Source of the DNA: Thermoanaerobaculia bacterium
GTDB lineage: Bacteria; Acidobacteriota; Thermoanaerobaculia; Gp7-AA8
Length of the DNA stretch: 37,316 nucleotides
Assembly: GCA_017883205.1 (NCBI GenBank)
Contig: JADGNZ010000057.1
Location: 1 to 37,316 of the forward strand
Reading direction: 5' to 3'
Shown here: positions 7,093 through 13,909 of the stretch, piece after piece
Layout: each line of letters starts with the position of its first letter
How positions within the stretch are numbered: the first letter of the stretch is position 1
Made by a program: the position numbers and the translations under genes
The notes under the pieces: generated by a model
The model's input: the letters and a program-made list of their open reading frames with translations, nothing else
Databases searched by the model: none
What the model was told of the DNA's origin: nothing

Positions 7093-8640
7093 TCAAACGA
7101 GCACCGATCTGCGCGCGCGTTGTTGTCCTTCACTCGCGGGAGCGTGAACGCCCGATGCCGGCACCGCCCGTTCGCGTCCCCAGGCGCGGATACTCTCGAT
7201 GGCTTCCGGATTCGTCTTCGAAAGCGGCACGATATTTCGGAACACCTTCCGCAAATACTCCTCGTCGACGACTGCGTCTCCCTTCAATACCGCCTCGCGC
7301 GCTGCCTCGGCTACGGCCGCCTGAAGATCGCTTCCGGCGAATCCCTCGGAGAGCTCGACGAGATCCGAGACGATCGCTTCGTCGAACGTGCGCCTCAGGT
7401 GCTTCTCCAGGTAGAGCGCAATGATTTCGCCGCGCTCCGGCGCAGTCGGCAGATCGACGAAGAACAGCTCGTCGAATCGCCCGCGCCGGAAGAGCTCCGG
7501 CGGAAGCTTTGTGATGTCGTTCGCCGTGCTCACGACGAATACGCGCGCGCGGCCTTCCTGCAGCCAGTACAGGAAGTGCCCGACGATGCGCGACGAAGTC
7601 CCGCCGTCGCTTCCGCCGGAGCCGGCGAGCCCTTTCTCGATCTCGTCGATCCAAAGAATGCACGGTGCGACGCGGTCCGCCGTTGCCAGCGCCTCCTTCA
7701 AACGACCCTCCGACTGCCCGAGGTACTGGCCGTGAATGTTGGAAAGATCGAGGCGATACAGAGGCAGGCTCCAGTTGTCCGCGATCGCCTTGGCCGACAG
7801 CGACTTCCCGCAACCCGGGACGCCGACGAGCAGTACACCGCGGGGCGGACGCAACCCGCGGTCGCGCAAATCCATCGTCAACAACGGCCGCTGCTTGTCC
7901 AGCCAGGCGCGCAAGCCCGAGAGACCGCCGACGGACACGTCGCCTGCCGTGACCTTGACCCTTTCCAGTCCCGCGATATCGGAAAAAATGCGGTCCTTCA
8001 CTTTCGCGAGCTCGCTCAGATCCGCTTTCGTGATCGAGCCTTTGGCCAGCAATGTGGCGAGCGCGTTCTCCGCTTCGATCCGCGTCACGCCGGCCAGAAT
8101 CGCCGCCGCTTCGGACAGCTCGGCATCCTGCCAGTCGATCGGAAGCCCGCCACGGTACGGCGTGAGGCACTCGGCGATGATGGCCCGCATCTCATCCTCG
8201 TTCGGCGGATCGAGTGTGAGGCTCATTCCCTGCCTCTGCAGGCGCCCCCAGATCGGAGACGTGGTAATGACGATGATCACTCCCCCGCGCTCGGTCGCTG
8301 ACGCCGCGACGTCGAGCAGTTGCCGGCTCGTCGGCGTGTCGTCGCCAAGATCCTGCGTCTCCGTCAACACGAACGTCAGGTTCTGACGTTGCACGATCTG
8401 CTGACTGGCGAAATCGAGCGCTCCGGGGACGGACCGGTCGTCATTGACCGCGCGATTGGTCGCGATGTCGCGCGTCCCCTGTGACAGCGTGTGAACGTAG
8501 ATCGGAATGTTCAGTTGCGGGGCGAGCTGTCGAAGCAGATCGAGCGCGCGGTCCCGCTCATCCGTGCGGAACGAGATGAACGGAATCCTCGCTTTGAGGT
8601 ACAGAAGCATGGTCTGCCGGCAGGACTGAAAGTCAGGCAT
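7093..8640 (-). CDS. Ycf46-type AAA+ ATPase
   Basis: A 515-aa AAA+ ATPase. The N-terminal half (about 1-210) matches the non-catalytic region of Ycf46-like proteins, with a degenerate nucleotide-binding look (LTFVLTETQDLGDD and VIIVITTSPIWGRLQ). The active AAA module has Walker A GVPGCGKS (273-280), Walker B ILWIDEIEKG (about 328-337), a sensor-1 region (VVSTAND) and the arginine-finger segment FRRGRFDE (384-391), followed by a lid helical domain. There is no protease domain or transmembrane segment, so it probably remodels or unfolds a partner. The start at 8640 lies 6 bp after the preceding gene. It is the last gene of a five-gene operon with a coiled-coil membrane protein, a plausible scaffold or substrate. 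Family assignment is confident; role is not. Confidence 0.88.
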   Translation of the reverse strand: MPDFQSCRQTMLLYLKARIPFISFRTDERDRALDLLRQLAPQLNIPIYVHTLSQGTRDIATNRAVNDDRSVPGALDFASQQIVQRQNLTFVLTETQDLGDDTPTSRQLLDVAASATERGGVIIVITTSPIWGRLQRQGMSLTLDPPNEDEMRAIIAECLTPYRGGLPIDWQDAELSEAAAILAGVTRIEAENALATLLAKGSITKADLSELAKVKDRIFSDIAGLERVKVTAGDVSVGGLSGLRAWLDKQRPLLTMDLRDRGLRPPRGVLLVGVPGCGKSLSAKAIADNWSLPLYRLDLSNIHGQYLGQSEGRLKEALATADRVAPCILWIDEIEKGLAGSGGSDGGTSSRIVGHFLYWLQEGRARVFVVSTANDITKLPPELFRRGRFDELFFVDLPTAPERGEIIALYLEKHLRRTFDEAIVSDLVELSEGFAGSDLQAAVAEAAREAVLKGDAVVDEEYLRKVFRNIVPLSKTNPEAIESIRAWGRERAVPASGVHAPASEGQQRARRSVLV

Positions 8641-8646
8641 GGTTGC

Positions 8647-9177
8647 TCACAGGAGAATGCGCCGGCCCGGTACGGCTTGCGCCGTCGTGACAGTGGCGGA
8701 ATCGGTTTTGCCAGAAAGAGAAGCAGGAACAACGACGGTCAACGGATTGTCGCGGAGCGCCTTGAGCAGGACATCCGCGCGATTGCGCTGTGCGCTGGCT
8801 TCGAGCGACTCCTGCGTCTGTGCCGCGAAGCGCGCCACTTCGCCCGCGAAATGCTCGCGAACACTCTCCGGCGCGCAGGGCATCGCGGCGGCCGCGTGGA
8901 GCGGCGCGAGCGCGCGACGCGCGCCGAGGAGTGCCTGCGAAACCGAAAACGCGTCGCCGCGAGAGCGATCGAGTGCGAGTTGCAAACGGGACGTGACCGT
9001 TTTCAGCCGGGCATCGAACGCTTCCGCGACACGTGCGGTCCAGCGCTCGGCGACGACGTTCGTCCACTCGAGCGTCCCGGCTAGCAGAAGCTCGAGCACA
9101 GAATCGTCGCCGTCGCGGAACCGCACGAGGAGCGGCACCCACTCGGCATACGTCGCCGGTGCAGAGACGGCCGTCAT
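8647..9177 (-). CDS. Helical protein of the AAA+ operon, unknown
   Basis: A 176-aa, largely helical protein with no signal peptide, transmembrane segment or recognised domain. It is rich in Ala, Arg and Glu; the middle (about 50-130) could form an antiparallel helical bundle. Its ATG at 9177 overlaps the stop of the 54-aa gene as ATGA, and its own stop is 6 bp before the AAA+ ATPase gene. The tight coupling suggests an adaptor or partner of the ATPase; that is inference from position only. Confidence 0.7.
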   Translation of the reverse strand: MTAVSAPATYAEWVPLLVRFRDGDDSVLELLLAGTLEWTNVVAERWTARVAEAFDARLKTVTSRLQLALDRSRGDAFSVSQALLGARRALAPLHAAAAMPCAPESVREHFAGEVARFAAQTQESLEASAQRNRADVLLKALRDNPLTVVVPASLSGKTDSATVTTAQAVPGRRILL

Positions 9178-9338
9178 TTATTCACCGGCCGCCGCCGCAC
9201 CAGCAGCAGGTCCGAGGGAACGAGATCCCACGGCGGAAGCTCCTTCGCAAGCGGCAACTCCGGCGCGGCATTGCTCGGCGGCGTCTCCGGCTTGGGCGGG
9301 ATGACCTCGCCGAGAATCGGTCGTGCAGGTGTGGTCAT
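9174..9338 (-). CDS. 54-aa Pro-rich small protein of the AAA+ operon
   Basis: A small gene starting at ATG 9338 with a good SD (AAGGAG about 10 nt upstream). A longer frame begins further upstream but runs back into the neighbouring gene. The protein is about 20% proline, with segments PARPILGEVIPPKPETPP and LPPWDLVPSDLLLVRRRP, and no cysteines or membrane segment. Its stop overlaps the next start as ATGA, which strongly supports real translation. It looks like a disordered linear peptide that could bind a neighbouring protein. No family recognised. Confidence 0.65.
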   Translation of the reverse strand: MTTPARPILGEVIPPKPETPPSNAAPELPLAKELPPWDLVPSDLLLVRRRPVNK

Positions 9339-9351
9339 GGCATTTTCTCCT

Positions 9352-11073
9352 TCACGCGATTGATACACGTTGCTCGGGGCGCTGCAGGACGAATTGTGGA
9401 GAGCTGAGAGATTCGAGAAGCGCCGTGACATCGGCCGAACGCGCATCTTCGGCCGTGACCTCGAAGCGGTAGTCGGCAAGCTCGGCCAGAACTGCCTTGA
9501 GGACGGCGGCCGCCTGTTCATGCTCCTTCTCCAGCGCCTGGCGGGCCTCGCCCCGCTGGCGATCGAGATCTCTGAACTTCCAGAAGAAGAACGCTGCCGC
9601 GGCCGCGATCAGCACCAGCCCGATCAGAATCGCCGTACCGCCGCCGGTCATGATCAGGCCACCGATGAGAATGCCGGCGATGAGCACGATCCATGCGGCG
9701 GGTGTCAGCGACACCGCCTTGACGGCCGTATCGATCTTCGCGTCGTAATGCTTTCGAAGATCGGCCGCGAGCACTTTCTCGTTCGATCCGTCGGTGCTCG
9801 TACCCGACCACGACACAATGGTCAGTCTGGCCTGCCGCGGCATCTCCATTCGGTCGCGCGCGACGAGGTCATTGTGTGCCGCCATGATCCACTCTCGCGA
9901 CCGGGACACGGCGTAGCGCTGGGTGGCGCGCGTAGCGCCTAGTTGCTCGGGATTCATGGCCGAGTTGGTGAGCACCGCCGCAAAATTCGTGCTTGCCTGA
10001 TGAATTTCGGCTTCCGCGTCGAAGCGGGCCTTCGCTGCGTCCCTGTCCCCGTCCTCTTCCTTGATGAGCGCGAGCAGGCGCTCCTCGCCGCGGTAGGGCA
10101 GCTCTTCGTCATCGAAATTCGCGACCAGTGAGTCGAGCAGAGAATCACACGCGGCCTCGATCGACGGCGGAACGACCAGCTCTCCCGTAAAGAGACTCAT
10201 GAAGAAACCGTGGACCGCCCGATTGCGACGCGCGGCGCAGAGCGCTTTCATCAGCTGCGGCGCGTTTCCGGCGTATTTGCGGAGCGTCGGATAATCGCCG
10301 TCTCCCGGCCTGGGAGTCATCACGTCGAGTTGCGCAGCCCAGCGCTTCCGCTGATCGTCGAGGAAGCCCGCCTGCTCCTCGAGCTCGGTCAACCATTGCT
10401 CGATGACGCTCGAACAGGCGACCAGGGCGCCGCCCCCGAACACGCCGTTGGCGAGTCCGTCGAGCATGACCACCACCTCGCGATCGATGGCCATCGGGTT
10501 CTGCATCTGAAAATAGCGGCTCAGCCAACGGGTGAGTGCTTCGCTGCGCCGTGCGCGGCGGCAGACGAGCGCGAAGAAGAGCGACGTCTTGTTGTCGTCG
10601 CGGCGAATGGACTCGGCCACGCCACGCTCGGCGAGCGGCCGGTCGTCCTTGATCCAGGCCGATAGCGCCACCAGCGCGGGGGCGAGCCAGTAGTTCGGCG
10701 TGGTGACCATCAACTGCTCCGTCACGGTATGAATCGTGTTCTGACGGATCATCTGAAGATCGGTGGCCTGCAGAATGCCAGTCGTCGTGCGGCGCACGAT
10801 GTCGTGGTGGCCGAACTTCTGCTCGATCTCCTGCCGTACCCGAACGATCTCCGTCGCGGCGAACTGCTTCTGCTTGTCCTTCCGATCGGCCGCGACGAAT
10901 TCCTGAAACTGCTCATGGAGGTCATCGAGACGATCTTTCGTCAGTTCCTGCTGCCGGTAAACAGCGACCACCTGCTCGGACACGGCTCCGACGTTCGTGT
11001 TGACAACGTCGAGGTTGTGCTCGAGCCGGCTGATGTGTGAATGGACGCTACTGAGATCAATGACATCGGACAT
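9352..11073 (-). CDS. Coiled-coil and membrane-anchored protein, unknown
   Basis: A 573-aa protein. The N-terminus (about 5-85) is a long coiled coil (HSHISRLEHNLDVV, then QQELTKDRLDDLHEQF). A large helical middle domain (about 90-455) follows, with no enzyme motif that I recognise. Residues 459-500 form a hydrophobic hairpin of two transmembrane segments separated by TGGG. After it come a short coiled coil and a C-terminal tail of about 70 residues. The ATG at 11073 has an AGAGGAG SD. It lies 16 bp after the first gene of the operon and 13 bp before the 54-aa gene. Topology suggests most of the protein is cytoplasmic and tethered, a possible platform for the Ycf46-like ATPase. Confidence 0.78.
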   Translation of the reverse strand: MSDVIDLSSVHSHISRLEHNLDVVNTNVGAVSEQVVAVYRQQELTKDRLDDLHEQFQEFVAADRKDKQKQFAATEIVRVRQEIEQKFGHHDIVRRTTTGILQATDLQMIRQNTIHTVTEQLMVTTPNYWLAPALVALSAWIKDDRPLAERGVAESIRRDDNKTSLFFALVCRRARRSEALTRWLSRYFQMQNPMAIDREVVVMLDGLANGVFGGGALVACSSVIEQWLTELEEQAGFLDDQRKRWAAQLDVMTPRPGDGDYPTLRKYAGNAPQLMKALCAARRNRAVHGFFMSLFTGELVVPPSIEAACDSLLDSLVANFDDEELPYRGEERLLALIKEEDGDRDAAKARFDAEAEIHQASTNFAAVLTNSAMNPEQLGATRATQRYAVSRSREWIMAAHNDLVARDRMEMPRQARLTIVSWSGTSTDGSNEKVLAADLRKHYDAKIDTAVKAVSLTPAAWIVLIAGILIGGLIMTGGGTAILIGLVLIAAAAAFFFWKFRDLDRQRGEARQALEKEHEQAAAVLKAVLAELADYRFEVTAEDARSADVTALLESLSSPQFVLQRPEQRVSIA

Positions 11074-11089
11074 GCGTGGTCTCCTCTGC

Positions 11090-11566
11090 TCAAGAGCTCA
11101 AAACCGATACAGCACCATCCGCCGCCACCGCGCGGATGGTGCTGACGTAGATCTCGATGAATGCGTAAGCGCCGTGAGCGGCGATGGACCGGGCTCGCTC
11201 AAAGAGCGGAGGCATCGAGCGCCCGTGCTGAAAGTGCTCGGTGATTCCGCCGGCAAGGTCACAGATGTGTACTTCGTAGGGAGGCCCGAGGAAGCATCTG
11301 GAGACGACTCCGAGCGGACGCTCATCGACTCCGAGCTCGGGAAACTCCGCGGAGATCGCGTCGAGCAACTCCTGAAGACCGGCGGCGTCTTGTTGATGCG
11401 TGCCCGCATCGAGCCGCTGCATGCGCTCCAGATATGCCGGCGAGCGCTTCTGACGAAGACGCTGCGAGATCTGCGCCGGAGAGAGGTGTGTCTTCACGGC
11501 CGCCGGTCTCCCGCCGACGGTGAGCGAAGGGCTGCGTGTTTCCGTCCCCAGAATCGAACGCGGCAA
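11090..11566 (-). CDS. First gene of the AAA+ operon, 158 aa, unknown (TTG start)
   Basis: I chose a TTG start at 11566 because AGGAGG lies exactly 6 nt upstream (11573-11578). The frame is open 40 codons further upstream, but with no SD. The product begins PRSILGTETRS and has a basic helical stretch (about 25-55, SPAQISQRLRQKRSPAYLER). The rest is a mixed domain with FLGPPYEVHICDLAGG and a hydrophobic C-terminal end (AFIEIYVSTIRAVAADGAVS). There is no signal peptide and no recognised family. It precedes the coiled-coil membrane protein by 16 bp and should be transcribed with it. Confidence 0.6.
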   Translation of the reverse strand: MPRSILGTETRSPSLTVGGRPAAVKTHLSPAQISQRLRQKRSPAYLERMQRLDAGTHQQDAAGLQELLDAISAEFPELGVDERPLGVVSRCFLGPPYEVHICDLAGGITEHFQHGRSMPPLFERARSIAAHGAYAFIEIYVSTIRAVAADGAVSVLSS

Positions 11567-11770
11567 TCGGAACCTCCTGGCCTGAGTTGAGACGCGGTTC
11601 TCTTCAAGGACACCGAACCGCTCGTTTTGTGGTGTGTGGCTGAACACCTCACCCACTTTGGGTTCAGTTCCGTGTCTATCCAACACGCGACAGATCAGAT
11701 GCGTGGCGACGGAAATCGAGAAGGCAGAAGGCGAGCCGGCCGGGGCGTCACGTCGAGGTCCGTCCGCGGG
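11567..11770. promoter_or_regulatory. Divergent intergenic region
   Basis: About 200 bp between the start of the AAA+ operon (minus) and the caspase-like gene (plus), so promoters for both directions must lie here. I cannot pick a convincing -35/-10 pair. A short inverted repeat, CTGAAC (11640-11645) and GTTCAG (11662-11667), could be an operator, but 6-bp arms can arise by chance. Confidence 0.35.
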
Positions 11771-13183
11771 ATGAAGACGCTTACGCTGATCCTGCTCGCC
11801 GGCATGGGCATGGTGGCCGCGGATATCGCGAAGGGGCAGGACACACGGTCAGTCAGGCCCCTCAGAGTCGCGCTTCCGAAGCCGGCATTCGACCCCACAC
11901 AGTCCGTGGCGTTGTTCGTCGGCATCCGCACCTTCCGAGATGACGAGATGCTTCAGAGCGTGCCGTATGCGGTCGACGATGCGATCGATCTCGCGTATGT
12001 CTTCTCGGTCGATCCGCGCGTGGCGCTGGTCCGCCCGAATCGCGTAGCGCTCGCACTGTCGGACGAAAACCCACGAAAAGAGATCTCGAAACGGCGCCTC
12101 GCGGAATTGAAACGAAAGGGCGCGATCGTCGTGACGGCCACCCAATCGCAGATCCTGAAGGTCCTGAACCACCAGGCGGGGTTGGCGGGAGTCGATGGAA
12201 TCTTCATCGTCTCGTTTGCAACGCACGGATACAGCAATGAGGGCGCCCAATACCTGCTGGCAACGAACTCACTCCTGGGCGAGCGCGACACGGCCATTCC
12301 CACGGCCAGAGTTCTCGATCTCGTCGCGGTATCCAATGCCGGTCGATCCCTCGTCCTGATCGACACCTGTCGTGAACGCGTGCGAAGGCAGCGCTCACCG
12401 GTCCCGGAGCCACTTTCGGCCGCACCGCTGATTCAGCGAATGGGACTGACAGCCGGGCAGGTGGTTCTGTACGGCGCCGCCGCGGGACGATGGGCATACG
12501 ACGACGACATCCGCCAGAATGGCGTATTCACCGGCGCCGTGCTGGACGCTCTTCAATGCCGCGCGGGGTCCGATGGTAACGGCCTCGTGACCGTCAACGA
12601 GCTTTCGGATGCGGTCGAGCGCAACGTGCTCCGTTGGATTCGTACGAATCGGGACCCGTCGATCCGCAACGCCACTCAGGCCAGCATCGACGGCGCGGCG
12701 CGAACGATGCCGCTGGCCACCTGTTCACGGCGCCCGCCACCCGATCCTCCCGTGATCGCGAAAGGCACGGGAGCAGTTTCACCTTCACCTCTCTCCACAC
12801 ACCGCACGCCGCTTCGGCCGCTTCTGGCGCAATGCAGGGCCGACGGCGAGACGCTCAGAAAACTATACGACTCGCGCACACCCGACCAATTCGTCGCGTC
12901 GTATCTGCGCTGGCGTGATGGCTGCGCCGCCGTGCTGCGCGACCTCGACCAGAGATTGCCACAAACGGCCGCTCAGGCCAGTGAGACTGTTCGATTCCTG
13001 TCCGTCGCCAACTTCTGGTGCGCGACAACATGCCCCGACGCGCTGTCTGCAGGGAAATGCGCCCTCTTCCGAGAAGAGCCTCGAGCGGAGCGCTGTTTCT
13101 GGGATCTCGACAAGGCCATCAGACAGGTCGACGACGTTCTCGTTCGCAATCCGTCTGCGCTGAGGACTGGGGAGTCTCCATGA
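11771..13183 (+). CDS. Exported caspase-like (C14 family) protein
   Basis: A 470-aa protein. ATG 11771 gives a clean signal peptide (MKTLTLILLAGMGMVAADIA); an open frame continues upstream without a signal. The caspase fold starts at SVALFVGIRTF (about 45-55). The catalytic His is in FATHG (His152; the usual motif is GHG) and the catalytic Cys in LIDTC (Cys200), the standard spacing and context for peptidase C14/metacaspase-like enzymes. A Pro-rich linker (about 320-350) leads to a C-terminal domain of about 120 residues with several cysteines (FWCATTC and GKCALF). No strong SD is visible. Its stop overlaps the next gene's start (ATGA), so the two are made together. Likely periplasmic; substrate unknown. 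Confidence 0.82.
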   Translation: MKTLTLILLAGMGMVAADIAKGQDTRSVRPLRVALPKPAFDPTQSVALFVGIRTFRDDEMLQSVPYAVDDAIDLAYVFSVDPRVALVRPNRVALALSDENPRKEISKRRLAELKRKGAIVVTATQSQILKVLNHQAGLAGVDGIFIVSFATHGYSNEGAQYLLATNSLLGERDTAIPTARVLDLVAVSNAGRSLVLIDTCRERVRRQRSPVPEPLSAAPLIQRMGLTAGQVVLYGAAAGRWAYDDDIRQNGVFTGAVLDALQCRAGSDGNGLVTVNELSDAVERNVLRWIRTNRDPSIRNATQASIDGAARTMPLATCSRRPPPDPPVIAKGTGAVSPSPLSTHRTPLRPLLAQCRADGETLRKLYDSRTPDQFVASYLRWRDGCAAVLRDLDQRLPQTAAQASETVRFLSVANFWCATTCPDALSAGKCALFREEPRAERCFWDLDKAIRQVDDVLVRNPSALRTGESP

Positions 13184-13845
13184 TGAGCTCGTGCCGTATT
13201 CGCTGGTCGATCATCGCTGTCGGCGCTCTATTCAGCGTCGCAGCCGACGCACAGACTGTATGCGCACCTACACCGGCGGAGTACCGCAGTCTCGATTTTG
13301 GCGAGGCGCGCTTCGCGGTCGAGGAAGATTGCCGGCACAGGTTCACGCAAGACGAGCAGTTTTTCCTTGCGGGGATCGCACACCGCCTCCGATCTGCCTG
13401 CAAGCTGCCTCGGGATCGAGAGGGCCGCGCGCTCGTGGAACGGTTCACAAAGGCGGCAGCTCTGACTCTCGATTTACAGAAGCGGCAAGAACGCCTCGAC
13501 AACGGCGTCCCGTCGCACCCCGATCGCGCATCAGCGTTTGCCGCAGGGGGGTCAATGATGGACAACCTGGCCTGCAACGGGCCGGAAGCGGCACTCCTCG
13601 CCCGCGGCCTCGTCCTCTATCTGAAGCGAACGTCCGGAAGCTCCCGCTTCGTTGCAGGTTGCGTCGAGATCTACACGCAGCGCTATGCGGAGAAGGAATG
13701 CCGATGCATTGCCGGCGCCGTGCGGCCCGTCTTTCCGGACGTCGATCAGCGTTTCTTCGACAGAGAGCTCATCAAACAGAGCATCCATCAGTCGCCGCAA
13801 GTGGCCCTGAAACTCATGGTGTCGTGCGGTGTCCAGCAGTATTGA
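13180..13845 (+). CDS. Secreted Cys-containing protein coupled to the caspase
   Basis: A 221-aa protein. The ATG at 13180 overlaps the caspase stop (ATGA), with a GGGGAG SD; a second ATG at 13183 is equally possible. A longer upstream frame only mirrors the caspase gene. The signal peptide is about MMSSCRIRWSIIAVGALFSV, cleaved near ADAQ. The mature protein has about eight cysteines (TVCAPT, EDCRHR, SACKLP, NLACNG, GCVEIY, ECRCI, SCGVQQ), consistent with disulfides outside the cytoplasm. No family recognised. Translational coupling suggests an inhibitor, activator or substrate of the caspase-like protein; this is inference. Confidence 0.72.
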   Translation: MMSSCRIRWSIIAVGALFSVAADAQTVCAPTPAEYRSLDFGEARFAVEEDCRHRFTQDEQFFLAGIAHRLRSACKLPRDREGRALVERFTKAAALTLDLQKRQERLDNGVPSHPDRASAFAAGGSMMDNLACNGPEAALLARGLVLYLKRTSGSSRFVAGCVEIYTQRYAEKECRCIAGAVRPVFPDVDQRFFDRELIKQSIHQSPQVALKLMVSCGVQQY

Positions 13846-13909
13846 CGCCCGCGAGCGCCGGCGAGAACCGCATGCATTCGCCCGAATCATCCATGAGTAT
13901 TCGCGTCGT

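Noticed and set aside
11640-11667. Operator-like inverted repeat CTGAAC/GTTCAG
   Set aside because: Six-bp arms with a 16-bp spacer are expected by chance in a window of this size; noted only within the intergenic entry.
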